64,000 nucleotides of DNA from Enterobacteriaceae bacterium (GCA_902363335.1 CABIZV010000008.1:186001-250000), one strand, 5' to 3'; numbered from the stretch's first letter, positions 1 to 7,901 are shown. Numbers and translations: made by a program. Notes: generated by a model not told the origin, from the letters alone.

Positions 1-172
1 TCTGTACAATATTTAATCGTCCAGCGTAGCGGGGGAGGTGGGAAAGATAATCGGAGGATTGCTGCCTGCAAGGGCGACTGCGCCATGACGGTGCGCGTGA
101 TGTCCCAACGTGGAGCGCCGGGCAAAAAGTAGGGTTTTTATCGATTTTGCGATCTAACGCAAAATTAACAAG

Positions 173-199
173 TAAGGTTAACGAAATATCCTCCGATAT
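173..199 (+). promoter_or_regulatory. Probable FliA (sigma-28) promoter of aer
   Basis: A -35-like element TAAGGTTA (173-180) is followed by exactly 11 nt and a -10-like TCCGATAT (192-199). The flagellar sigma factor consensus is TAAAGTTT-N11-GCCGATAA, so the spacing is right and about 11 of 16 bases match. It lies about 50 nt upstream of aer, which is a class III flagellar-regulon gene in E. coli. Known: FliA dependence of aer. Inferred: that this copy is active. Confidence 0.6.
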
Positions 200-245
200 A
201 ACAAATGTAATACATTTTATCTTCGCCCCTGAAAAGGATGTCCGT

Positions 246-1766
246 ATGCCTACCCTGTCCGACCCAAACCAGCATGAAACTGTGCTGGATGATCACATCA
301 CCCTCATGTCGACCACCGACCTTAATAGTTACATCACTCACGTTAATGATGCCTTTGTGAAAGTCAGCGGCTACAGCCGCAATGAGATGCTGGGCCAACC
401 GCATAATCTGGTCCGTCATCCTGACATGCCTAAAGCCGCTTTCGCGGATATGTGGCGCACGTTAAAGCAGGGCGAACCCTGGACGGGCATAGTGAAAAAT
501 TGCCCGAAAAATGGCGGGCATTATTGGGTACGTGCTAACGCTATCCCTCAGGTGCGCCAGGGGAAAACGATTGGTTATATGTCTATTCGAACCCGAGCCA
601 GCGCGCAAGAAATCGCGGCGGTTGAGCCGTTGTATCAGGCCTTGCGGGAAGGGCGCGGCAACAAACGTCTGCATAAGGGCCGGGTTATCAGCACGCGCTG
701 GTGGGGCAAGCTCTCCTTGATGCCGCTGCGCTGGCGAGTCAGAAGCGTAATGCTGGGGCTCTATCTCCTGCTGGCAGGATCGCTCCTGGCGCTGCATGCA
801 CCCGTAGCCTCGGTGCTGGCATCGGCGATTTTGCTATTACTGACCACATGGATATTTGAAAGGCAGATTGTCCGGCCAATCGAAAATCTGGCGAAACAGG
901 CGCTGAGCGTGGCAACCGGCGAGCGCAACAGCGTCGAGCATCTGGATCGCAGCGATGAGGTGGGACTGATATTACGTTCGGTAGGTCAGCTTGGTCTGAT
1001 GTGCCGCTGGTTAATTAACGATGTTTCAAGCCAGGTCAACAGCGTGAGCGACGGCAGCGATGCGTTGGCGCGTGGCAACAATGATCTCAACCAGCGAACG
1101 CAGGAAACGGTGGAAAACGTGCAGCAAACGGTCACCACTATGAACCAGATGGCGGCATCGGTGCAGAACAATTCACACACGGCGGCACAGGCCGATAAGC
1201 TCTCGCTTGCCGCCAGCGGTGCGGCGACGCAAGGTGGTCAGGCGATGCATCGGGTAGTAAAAACCATGGAAGATATTGCCGACAGCACGCAACGCATTGG
1301 GTCGATTACCACGCTGATTAACGATATCGCATTCCAGACCAATATTCTGGCGCTGAATGCCGCGGTTGAGGCCGCGCGTGCGGGTGAGCAGGGGAGAGGA
1401 TTTGCGGTAGTGGCAGGCGAGGTGCGTCATCTGGCAAGCCGAAGCGCGACGGCGGCGAATGAAATTCGTCAGCTTATTGAAGCCAGCGCCAGCAAAGTGC
1501 AGTCCGGCTCTGAACAGGTTCATGCCGCAGGGCGCACCATGGATGATATCGTCTCGCAGGTGCAAAACGTCACCGAGCTGATTGCGCGGATAAGCCAGTC
1601 GACCTCGGAGCAGGCGACGGGCCTCTCTGATTTGACGCGTGCGGTGGCAAAACTCAATGAGATCACCTCGCAAAATGCGCAGCTGGTGGCGGAGAGCGCC
1701 GATGTTTCGGCGATGGTCAAACGCCGCGCCAGCCTGCTTCAGGATGCGGTTACCGTCCTGCATTAA
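246..1766 (+). CDS. aer: Aerotaxis receptor Aer
   Basis: Energy and redox sensor that steers swimming through CheA/CheW. The N-terminal half of this 506-residue protein holds an FAD-binding PAS domain (about residues 15-120, with the RHPDMPKAAF stretch typical of Aer). It is followed by a hydrophobic membrane anchor near 165-205, a HAMP-like segment and a methyl-accepting-type signalling hairpin whose tip reads NDIAFQTNILALNAAVEAAR. Length equals E. coli Aer. The ATG at 246 is chosen over the upstream in-frame codon at 147 because AAGGA lies just upstream of it and the FliA promoter would fall inside the longer frame. It converges on yqjI with a 4-nt overlap of the 3' ends. Confidence 0.95.
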   Translation: MPTLSDPNQHETVLDDHITLMSTTDLNSYITHVNDAFVKVSGYSRNEMLGQPHNLVRHPDMPKAAFADMWRTLKQGEPWTGIVKNCPKNGGHYWVRANAIPQVRQGKTIGYMSIRTRASAQEIAAVEPLYQALREGRGNKRLHKGRVISTRWWGKLSLMPLRWRVRSVMLGLYLLLAGSLLALHAPVASVLASAILLLLTTWIFERQIVRPIENLAKQALSVATGERNSVEHLDRSDEVGLILRSVGQLGLMCRWLINDVSSQVNSVSDGSDALARGNNDLNQRTQETVENVQQTVTTMNQMAASVQNNSHTAAQADKLSLAASGAATQGGQAMHRVVKTMEDIADSTQRIGSITTLINDIAFQTNILALNAAVEAARAGEQGRGFAVVAGEVRHLASRSATAANEIRQLIEASASKVQSGSEQVHAAGRTMDDIVSQVQNVTELIARISQSTSEQATGLSDLTRAVAKLNEITSQNAQLVAESADVSAMVKRRASLLQDAVTVLH

Positions 1767-2326
1767 TCCAGCTGTGAGATATCCAGCGCCGCGCGGTCGA
1801 TAACGCCGATAATCTGCTTGAGCTGCGCGTCGCTGATATCACCCTGATTCACTTTAAGATCCAGTACGGCCTTAAAGTTATCCAGCGCGCGCTTCATCTG
1901 CGGGTTTCTACGCAGTTCATGCCCAACCATTTTCGCTTTCAGCCGCGCGTGGATATGATGAAGCGGCTCCTGATTGTCATCCAGCATCTGCCGGCCGTCC
2001 GCCGTAATCTCAATTTTCTTGCGTCCGCCATCTTCTTCCTGAACGGTAATCAGCCCCTGATCCTGCAACAGATCCAGCGTCGGATAGATAACGCCCGGGC
2101 TTGGGCTGTAGTGGCCCTGAGTGAGGGATTCAATCGCTTTAATCAGTTCGTAGCCGTGGCTGGCACTTTCTTTGAGAATGCTGAGGATCACCAGGCGCAG
2201 CTCACCGTGACCGAAGAAGCGCTGGCGGCGTCCACCGCCGTGGCCTTCACCGCGTCCGCCACGATGTGCACATTCACCGTGTTCCCCACGATGGCCGCGA
2301 TGTTCACTGTCAGAAAAAGGTTTCAT
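1763..2326 (-). CDS. yqjI: PadR-family metal-responsive repressor YqjI
   Basis: Transcriptional repressor that in E. coli senses nickel and represses itself and the divergent yqjH. The first 40 residues are rich in His, Cys and Gly (GHRGEHGECAHRGG), a likely metal-binding tail. A PadR winged helix follows at about residues 40-115, with the family signature GHGELRLVIL and SHGYELIKAIE, then a helical dimerisation tail. The tail is shorter and less His-rich than the E. coli one as I remember it (187 against about 207 residues). Two palindromes in the yqjI-yqjH gap are its likely operators. Confidence 0.9.
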   Translation of the reverse strand: MKPFSDSEHRGHRGEHGECAHRGGRGEGHGGGRRQRFFGHGELRLVILSILKESASHGYELIKAIESLTQGHYSPSPGVIYPTLDLLQDQGLITVQEEDGGRKKIEITADGRQMLDDNQEPLHHIHARLKAKMVGHELRRNPQMKRALDNFKAVLDLKVNQGDISDAQLKQIIGVIDRAALDISQLD

Positions 2327-2344
2327 TGTTAAATCCTTATTTTT

Positions 2345-2358
2345 TTAGATATATCTAA
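2345..2358. promoter_or_regulatory. YqjI operator, proximal to yqjI
   Basis: Perfect 14-bp palindrome TTAGATATATCTAA, with a further half-like TATATCTAA at 2362-2369, placed just upstream of the yqjI start. The same core recurs at 2527-2538 upstream of yqjH. PadR dimers bind such inverted repeats, so autoregulation is the natural reading. Confidence 0.7.
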
Positions 2359-2497
2359 TTTATATCTAAATGTGATGCATGGGCAATTCAAAAATGAAAT
2401 GAATTTCAATACATTGATATTTAATGACTTATTTTTAATTTCTGTAATGGCGTCAACGAAGCGGCTATATCAAAAAATTGCTTGCTTTTTGCTTTAT

Positions 2498-2520
2498 TAG
2501 CAATCATTATCATTTGCAAA
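2498..2520. promoter_or_regulatory. Possible Fur box upstream of yqjH
   Basis: AT-rich imperfect repeat containing CAATCATTATCATTTGC, which matches much of the Fur consensus hexamer array (NATWAT units). In E. coli yqjH is repressed by Fur as well as YqjI. The match is partial, so confidence is modest. Confidence 0.45.
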
Positions 2521-2526
2521 TGAGTT

Positions 2527-2538
2527 TAGATATATCTA
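2527..2538. promoter_or_regulatory. YqjI operator, proximal to yqjH
   Basis: Perfect 12-bp palindrome TAGATATATCTA, identical in its core to the site at 2345-2358, ending about 20 nt before the yqjH start codon. In this position it would block the promoter or early elongation. Confidence 0.7.
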
Positions 2539-2557
2539 TTTATGAGAGAGACGCCCG

Positions 2558-3322
2558 ATGAAAGAGACAAAGTACCCACAGCGCGTGCGCAATGAACTCC
2601 GATTTCGTGAACTGACCGTCAAGCGCGTTGAGCGTATCGGCGCGGCTTTCCAGCGTATTGTGCTGGGTGGTGAAGCGCTGGAAGGTTTTAGCTCCCGCGG
2701 CTTTGACGACCATACCAAACTATTTTTCCCCCAGGCGGGAACGACGCTCACGCCACCTACCGTGAGTGACGAAGGTATCGTCTGGGCTGATGGCGTTCGC
2801 CCGCAAGCGCGCGACTATACCCCGCTGTACAATGCCGAGCGCCACGAGCTGGCCTACGATTTCTTTATTCACGATGGCGGTGTCGCAAGTCGTTGGGCGA
2901 TGGAGGCTAAAGTCGGCGATACCCTGCTCATCGGTGGCCCGCGCGGTTCACTGGTGGTGCCGGAAGACTATGCCTGGCAGCTGTATGTTTGTGATGAAAC
3001 CGGTATGCCCGCACTGCGTCGCCGCCTTGAGGCGCTGAGCCAACTGCCACAATTCCCGCAGGTGACGGCACTGGTCATGGTGCGGGATATCGCCGATAAA
3101 GCCTATCTGGACGGGTTTGCAGGCGGCAATATTGAGTGGTTTAGCCAAAACGACCATGCCGCCGTTGCCGCGCGTCTGGCGCAGCTCACGGTCCCAAAGT
3201 CCGATTACTTCATCTGGCTCACCGGTGAAGGGAAGGTAGTAAAAAATCTGGTCGATAGTTTTGTGACCGAGGCCATCGATCCGCAATTAGTCCGCTCAAG
3301 CGCATACTGGCACGCTAAATAA
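2558..3322 (+). CDS. yqjH: NADPH-dependent ferric-chelate reductase YqjH
   Basis: Cytoplasmic siderophore-interacting flavoprotein that reduces ferric siderophores (enterobactin fragments, ferric dicitrate) to release iron. The 254 residues match the E. coli length. The N-terminal FAD-binding barrel contains RDYTPLYN (the RxYS/T flavin motif) near residue 87 and HDGGVASRWA. The C-terminal NAD(P)-binding half contains DETGMPALRRRLE and ends in WLTGEGKVVKNL. It is divergent from yqjI and preceded by the YqjI palindrome and a possible Fur box, so it should be induced by low iron or excess nickel. Confidence 0.94.
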   Translation: MKETKYPQRVRNELRFRELTVKRVERIGAAFQRIVLGGEALEGFSSRGFDDHTKLFFPQAGTTLTPPTVSDEGIVWADGVRPQARDYTPLYNAERHELAYDFFIHDGGVASRWAMEAKVGDTLLIGGPRGSLVVPEDYAWQLYVCDETGMPALRRRLEALSQLPQFPQVTALVMVRDIADKAYLDGFAGGNIEWFSQNDHAAVAARLAQLTVPKSDYFIWLTGEGKVVKNLVDSFVTEAIDPQLVRSSAYWHAK

Positions 3323-3751
3323 ACCACCGGCAGGTATCAACTATGATATCTGCCGTGCCCTTTGGCCGTTATTTATCGTTGCTTGCCTCAATTCGTGCAA
3401 CGAGAGCCACATTTCCACACTTTTTATATCCCTTTCTCTGCGATGATTTTGCTCGCTTTTTTGCGATTGATTTTCTATTAATTCATTGTTTTAAATGAAT
3501 AATAATCCCATTCGTACGCTGTGTCGCGATGTCAATCATATTTCCTTCCCAACCAATACAAAATCTGTAAAAGTAGATGTTTATCGAATTTTCGTCTAAA
3601 AAGGTGGGGGCAAGGACTAGACACGACCATAAGATGGTTATCAAATGGTTAAAAAACACCGTGTCAGATGTGAATCATCGACAAAATTAAAAAATGGCTA
3701 GTCCGCTTACACAACTTACACGCGTTGCGGCGCACCTCTTCGGGAGAAACT
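3323..3751. other. Gene-free gap between yqjH and the peptide transporter
   Basis: About 430 nt without a credible gene. It begins with an imperfect stem (CGGCAGGTATC at 3328-3338 against GATATCTGCCG at 3345-3355) that could end yqjH transcription but has no T tract. The rest is AT-rich and carries short direct repeats (ATGGTTA twice near 3633-3650, TTACAC twice near 3706-3720). It presumably holds the transporter promoter, but I cannot pick out a convincing -35/-10 pair. Confidence 0.5.
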
Positions 3752-5305
3752 ATGCATTCCTCTGTTAATAAAAACGAAAGCCGAACCTTTTTCGGTCATC
3801 CTTATCCACTGGGGTCACTGTTCTTTACCGAAATGTGGGAGCGATTCTCGTTTTACGGTATCCGCCCATTACTGATCCTGTTTATGGCGGCGACCGTTTA
3901 TGATGGCGGCATGGGGCTAGCGCGTGAGAACGCCTCGGCGATTGTCGGTATCTTCGCAGGAACGATGTACCTGGCAGCCCTGCCGGGCGGCTGGCTGGCA
4001 GATAACTGGCTGGGTCAACAAAAGGCCGTCTGGTACGGCTCTATCCTGATTGCGTTAGGCCACCTGGCCATCGCGCTGTCGGCCTTTATGGGCGACAATC
4101 TGTTCTTTATCGGCCTGATGTTTATTGTTTTGGGTTCGGGTTTGTTTAAAACCTGTATCTCGGTAATGGTCGGTACGCTGTATAAAAAAGGAGATGCGCG
4201 CCGTGATGGTGGTTTCTCACTGTTTTATATGGGCATCAATATGGGCTCGTTTATCGCGCCGCTGATTTCCGGTTGGTTGATTAAATCACACGGCTGGCAC
4301 TGGGGCTTTGGTATCGGTGGTATCGGGATGCTGGTGGCACTGGTTATCTTCCGTGTCTTTGCCGTACCGGCGATGAAGCGCTATGACAGCGAAGTTGGGC
4401 TGGATTCCACCTGGAACAGCCCGGTGGCGAAGAAGAACGGTGTTGGCGCGTGGCTGGTCGCTCTGGCGGTCGGTGCAGCCGTGATTATTACCTTGATTGC
4501 CCAGGGCATCATTGTGATTAACCCGGTCGCCGTGGCGAGCGTACTCGTTTACGTTATCGCGGCTTCTGTTGCGCTGTACTTTGTCTACCTGTTCGCCTTT
4601 GCCGGTATGAACCGCAAAGAACGCGCCCGCCTGCTGGTGTGCTTTATCCTGCTGGTTTCCGCCGCTTTCTTCTGGTCAGCCTTTGAACAAAAACCGACCT
4701 CCTTCAACCTGTTTGCTAACGACTACACCAACCGTATGATCGGCGATTTTGAGATCCCAGCGGTGTGGTTCCAGTCGATTAACGCACTGTTTATCATCCT
4801 GCTGGCTCCGGTATTCAGCTGGGCCTGGCCGGCGCTGGCGCGTAAAAACGTGCGTCCTGGCAGTATCACTAAGTTTGTTATCGGTATTCTGTGTGCCGCC
4901 GCAGGCTTTGGTCTGATGATGCTGGCTGCGCAAAACGTGCTGAGCAACGGTGGCGCGGGCGTTTCGCCAATGTGGCTGGTAGGCAGTATCCTGATGCTGA
5001 CGCTGGGTGAACTGTGCCTGAGCCCGATTGGTCTGGCGACCATGACGCTGCTGGCACCGGAAAGAATGCGCGGCCAGATGATGGGGCTGTGGTTCTGCGC
5101 CAGCGCGCTGGGTAACCTTGCTGCTGGCCTTATCGGCGGTCATGTGAAAGCCGATCAGCTCGACATGCTGCCTGACCTGTTTGCGCGTTGTTCCGTAGCG
5201 CTGCTCATCTGTGCGGCGGTACTGTGCGTCTTAATCGTGCCGGTCCGTCGGATGCTGGAGAACGCCAAATCCAGCGCCGAACAAAAGCCAGTCACTAACG
5301 CCTGA
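3752..5305 (+). CDS. POT-family proton-dependent oligopeptide transporter
   Basis: Inner-membrane symporter of the proton-dependent oligopeptide transporter (PTR2) family, importing di- or tripeptides. The 517 residues form about 14 hydrophobic segments. Family signatures are present: FFTEMWERFSFYG in helix 1 (the ExxERFxYY motif, here with Phe at the first Tyr), GGWLADNWLGQQ after helix 2 and FSLFYMGINMGSF in helix 5. It does not read as a close DtpA, B, C or D orthologue, so no symbol is given. The ATG at 3752 has GGGAG upstream. The TTG at 3725 is less likely. A strong terminator follows, so it is monocistronic. Confidence 0.9.
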   Translation: MHSSVNKNESRTFFGHPYPLGSLFFTEMWERFSFYGIRPLLILFMAATVYDGGMGLARENASAIVGIFAGTMYLAALPGGWLADNWLGQQKAVWYGSILIALGHLAIALSAFMGDNLFFIGLMFIVLGSGLFKTCISVMVGTLYKKGDARRDGGFSLFYMGINMGSFIAPLISGWLIKSHGWHWGFGIGGIGMLVALVIFRVFAVPAMKRYDSEVGLDSTWNSPVAKKNGVGAWLVALAVGAAVIITLIAQGIIVINPVAVASVLVYVIAASVALYFVYLFAFAGMNRKERARLLVCFILLVSAAFFWSAFEQKPTSFNLFANDYTNRMIGDFEIPAVWFQSINALFIILLAPVFSWAWPALARKNVRPGSITKFVIGILCAAAGFGLMMLAAQNVLSNGGAGVSPMWLVGSILMLTLGELCLSPIGLATMTLLAPERMRGQMMGLWFCASALGNLAAGLIGGHVKADQLDMLPDLFARCSVALLICAAVLCVLIVPVRRMLENAKSSAEQKPVTNA

Positions 5306-5322
5306 TGTGATGAGCATTAGCC

Positions 5323-5354
5323 AAGCCAGCGTCTGATACGCTGGCTTTTTTTTT
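5323..5354 (+). terminator. Rho-independent terminator of the POT transporter gene
   Basis: Perfect 10-bp stem AAGCCAGCGT / ACGCTGGCTT with a 5-nt loop, running into a tract of ten T residues. Confidence 0.92.
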
Positions 5355-5404
5355 GCGCATAAAAAGCGCGATATCGAAAAAATAGGCGTAAAAAGTCGGT
5401 TTTT

Positions 5405-5468
5405 GCTCACGGAAAAGTGCAATAACGTGAGCGGTTCTTTGAAATCAGATCCCATTTCGGTCCATAGT
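5405..5468 (+). promoter_or_regulatory. Putative promoter and inverted repeat upstream of the 5509 gene
   Basis: TTGAAA (5439-5444) and CATAGT (5463-5468) are separated by 18 nt. Just upstream is an inverted repeat GCTCACG (5405-5411) / CGTGAGC (5426-5432), whose half-sites are two helical turns apart centre to centre. This arrangement would suit a dimeric regulator. It is inferred from sequence pattern only. Confidence 0.4.
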
Positions 5469-5508
5469 ATAAACTTGTTTACTACGTGGTTAATTTAAGG
5501 ACAAGCAT

Positions 5509-5808
5509 ATGCCAGCAGTCATTGATAAAGCATTGGATTTCATTGGTGGTATGAACACGTCTGAGCCAGTACCACAATCCATGGATGAGAGTACAGCGAA
5601 GGGAATTCTGAATTATTTGAAAGAGTTGGGCATGCCGCTTAGTCCTTCCGATGTAACCGAACGCGGGCATCAGGATGGCTGGAATGCTGGATTCACCGAC
5701 AAAGTCGCCGGATGGGCCGACAGGATTGAGTCCGGCGAGCGTATTGTGATTAAAAACCCTGAGTTCTTCACTTCTTACATGCGTGAGGAATTGAGCGCAC
5801 TGGTGTGA
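5509..5808 (+). CDS. Small conserved-looking protein of unknown function (99 aa)
   Basis: I do not recognise a named family. The protein is soluble, without signal peptide or membrane segment. It is mildly acidic, with a SMDESTAKGIL helix and a C-terminal half containing GWADRIESGERIVIKNPEFF. AAGGA sits 6-7 nt before the ATG, codon use looks normal for the genome, and a promoter-like pair is found upstream, so it is probably expressed. It lies just outside the left repeat of the ileX element (starting at 5858), so it may be flanking sequence or cargo left behind. Something about the ordered, compact sequence suggests a small regulatory or stress protein, but no function can be assigned. Confidence 0.7.
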   Translation: MPAVIDKALDFIGGMNTSEPVPQSMDESTAKGILNYLKELGMPLSPSDVTERGHQDGWNAGFTDKVAGWADRIESGERIVIKNPEFFTSYMREELSALV

Positions 5809-5857
5809 TGCCTGTCCGCCCTCGCCGCGAGTGGGGGCACTTATTCTCATCTTTAAA

Positions 5858-5903
5858 GCAAAAGGGCTGACGAGAAATCGTCAGCCCTTGCTGTATTTGG
5901 TGG
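5858..5903. repeat. Left direct repeat of the ileX element (attL/attR-like)
   Basis: Begins GCAAAAGGGCT, has a short diverged hairpin loop, then 23 bp (5881-5903) identical to 7893-7915, which covers the last bases of the tRNA-Ile gene and its downstream terminator stem. Beyond 5903 the similarity to the tRNA fades (TTTCTGCTGG against CCCCTGCTGG). This is the pattern left by site-specific integration into a tRNA 3' end. Confidence 0.75.
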
Positions 5904-6158
5904 TTTCTGCTGGTGCCCGAAAATAGCAAATTCGCCAAGTATCCTGATAGTGCGATCATTGGTCTTAGGCTGCGCATTACATCCAATGGAGCAAAAAGTT
6001 TTTGTGTAGTCAGAAAGCTTGACGGGAAATTTTTCCGGGTGACGTTAGGGAAATCCCCCGAACCGTCCACAATGGTTTTGAGTACTAAACGCCAGGGCAT
6101 CCCGCGCAAAACATCCCGTATGCGCAACAGGGAATTGGCGCGTAGCTGCGTGTGTTAA
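5902..6158 (+). pseudogene. Tyrosine integrase remnant, N-terminal part
   Basis: The open frame from 5913 reads like the start of a phage/island tyrosine integrase (N-terminal DUF4102-type arm domain): KYPDSAIIGLRLRITSNGAK, then SFCVVRKLDGKFFRVTLGKSPE. Similarity stops near 6065, where the frame turns Arg-rich. Another frame just beyond reads AQNIPYAQQGIGA, which resembles the next integrase segment, so a frameshift is likely. The catalytic domain (R..HxxR..Y) is entirely absent. Its place immediately inside the left repeat is the usual one for an island integrase. Confidence 0.65.
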
Positions 6159-6257
6159 TGGGGGGGATGAGCGACTATGCTATTGCGTTACTGTATAAAA
6201 GGTACAGTGATTGTTAAGGGCGGCTGCGCACATTAGCTGCCGCCATAATTTCACAGA

Positions 6258-6761
6258 TCATTTTATATTTTCTGCGTGTTGCTTCGCTCTCTCAATGGCT
6301 TGCGTGTCAAATATATATTGCTCATAACTATCAGTTATATTTTTTACTCTGTATATTTTCCAGGCACCATTCTCTCTTTTCAGGTAAACGCCTATCTCAT
6401 AAGTTTGATTGTTTTCGCGACCAAGCCAGACCTTAACGTATTTACCCCCCAAATAATCCTCGGCTTTTCCTACTCTGAGTAAAGGTATCCAGTCGGCGGA
6501 GTAATCCTGCGCATAGGTATAATAATCTGAATCAATTATTTCCTGCTCGTAAATATGAGATATAACGTCAAGTTGGGCCAGCGTATCTCGCGAAACGTAC
6601 TCACGTATTTTTTCAGGTTTTGGGGTTATTTTTCCATCGCTATTAGCAAAAACGTTTAGATAGTATGCATAGAAATCAGCCACGCGCTTTTCTGTGTTAT
6701 CACCGTCAGAACTGCACGCGGTGATTAAAAGCATGATAAGAACTACACAGAGGGGCCTCAT
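6258..6761 (-). CDS. DUF3828-like lipoprotein, probable immunity protein to the adjacent amidase
   Basis: 167-residue protein with a lipoprotein signal: basic start, hydrophobic run and lipobox LITAC with Cys16. The mature part (ADFYAYYLN..., then EIGVYLKRENGAWKIYRVKN) has the look of the DUF3828 fold also found in YqhG. The start ATG overlaps the stop of the upstream amidase gene (ATGA, 6758-6761), so the two are translationally coupled. A periplasm-facing lipoprotein next to a signal-less cell-wall amidase is the classic layout of a type VI secretion effector/immunity pair. The immunity role is inferred from context. The lipoprotein call is read directly. Confidence 0.72.
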   Translation of the reverse strand: MRPLCVVLIMLLITACSSDGDNTEKRVADFYAYYLNVFANSDGKITPKPEKIREYVSRDTLAQLDVISHIYEQEIIDSDYYTYAQDYSADWIPLLRVGKAEDYLGGKYVKVWLGRENNQTYEIGVYLKRENGAWKIYRVKNITDSYEQYIFDTQAIERAKQHAENIK

Positions 6762-7129
6762 TGACCCCTCCGGTACATTTGATAATCTGGCTTGGTTGTG
6801 CGATATCCCGGCCCGCCCCAAAAATCAATTTGTTTGAAGTCAGAGTACCAATTCTGTCCATCGTAAATAGCCATGTGGCCAGCAGGGTTTCCGCCCTTGT
6901 ACGGTTGTATCACGACAACATCACCGGTTCTGGCTGGCTGCGTAGGTGATATTTTTCTAAATCCTGCAGCTTCGAGCATGGGGCCATAATCTCTCGCTTT
7001 CTGTGTATTCATCACAATCACACCGCCCGCTTTTATCGCTTTACGTACATAGGTGGCACAGTTATGTGTCGGTCCTGATTCTGCGTGACCTCTTGCCCAG
7101 CTACCTGCGGCTCTTGTGTCCCATGCCAT
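6758..7129 (-). CDS. Probable peptidoglycan amidase effector (CHAP/NlpC-P60-like, Tae2/BPSL0067-type)
   Basis: 123-residue protein with no signal peptide. Cys24 sits in HNCATYVRKAI and His85 in AGHMAIYDGQNW, the Cys-His arrangement of small papain-like amidases that cleave peptidoglycan cross-links. The MAWD start and the GDVVVIQPY segment resemble the family I know as BPSL0067, related to T6SS amidase effector Tae2. The family name is from memory. The ATG at 7129 is used because GGAGAAGG lies 8 nt before it. The TTG at 7147 would place that ribosome site inside the gene. No T6SS structural genes are in the window, so delivery machinery would have to be elsewhere. Confidence 0.72.
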   Translation of the reverse strand: MAWDTRAAGSWARGHAESGPTHNCATYVRKAIKAGGVIVMNTQKARDYGPMLEAAGFRKISPTQPARTGDVVVIQPYKGGNPAGHMAIYDGQNWYSDFKQIDFWGGPGYRTTKPDYQMYRRGQ

Positions 7130-7371
7130 AATTATTACCTTCTCCAATCAATCGAAATTTTAATAGATACCTGATTAGTGAGCGCTGTTAATCATTTAGT
7201 GCCATAAGAATTACGGTCCGAAGATAGTTTATAGAAGGGGGATGGCGTGAGGGTAGATGGAATCTATTCAGAGAGCGTTTATCTAGATGTATTCCTAAAA
7301 AATAAATGTGGCAGTTTTTTTCCGTAAAAGTCGGGTGCATGATGAAAAGCTTTAAGAATTTGGCTTATATC

Positions 7372-7707
7372 ATGAAAAAAATAATGTTGTGCTTTGTGGG
7401 AATATTGACCCTTACTGGCTGTACTGTTCAAAAACAAATGACCCCCGTAGGTGGCAGTAAGACTGATGCGACAATTAGGATGGGGTATCACGTTGGTGAT
7501 AGGTACGGAGCGTTTGAAAAGGCGAATGTTGATATGAAGCAAGGGCAATCCCTGGCTGAACAAAAATGCAGGGTATGGGGATATAACGGTGCCGAGATTT
7601 TCGGCGGGCAGACAACGCAATGTACAGATCCCAGCCCGATGGGATGTAGGCAAGCAGATGTCTACATTGAATATCAATGCACAGGCGGCAAGGCGTCAGA
7701 AAATTAA
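7372..7707 (+). CDS. YecR-like lipoprotein
   Basis: 111-residue lipoprotein precursor with lipobox LTGC (Cys17). The mature part follows the YecR pattern: VGGSKTDATIRMGY, an AEQKCRVWGYNGAEIFGG segment and a Cys-containing tail ending EYQC. The family is widespread in enterobacterial chromosomes and prophages and has no settled biochemical role. It lies between the amidase gene and the ileX tRNA, on the opposite strand to the effector pair. In-frame ATGs at 7339 and 7342 are alternatives. The one at 7372 gives the most typical short signal. Ribosome sites are weak for all three. Confidence 0.7.
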   Translation: MKKIMLCFVGILTLTGCTVQKQMTPVGGSKTDATIRMGYHVGDRYGAFEKANVDMKQGQSLAEQKCRVWGYNGAEIFGGQTTQCTDPSPMGCRQADVYIEYQCTGGKASEN

Positions 7708-7867
7708 TTTAATCAGTACTGATGGGGTTTTACAGATGCTGATGCGTATGACTAGATCGAAAGATATCAGGGGGATTTTAAAAATAGAGCGCCGGTCGAG
7801 GCGGAATATCGTTATTGGATTTTGTAAAACATGGCGTGCGTTTGTTGTTCCGCAAGGTATCCCCAGA

Positions 7868-7901
7868 AAAGCAAAAGGGCTAACGATTATCGTCAGCCCT
7901 T
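7868..7901 (-). terminator. Terminator of ileX
   Basis: On the minus strand the stem AAGGGCTGACG / CGTTAGCCCTT, with a small AT loop, is followed by TTGCTTTT just downstream of the tRNA 3' end. A diverged copy forms part of the left repeat at 5858-5890. Confidence 0.8.

Noticed and set aside
1173..1763. 196-codon minus-strand frame inside aer
   Set aside because: Shadow of the conserved receptor hairpin. No independent signals.
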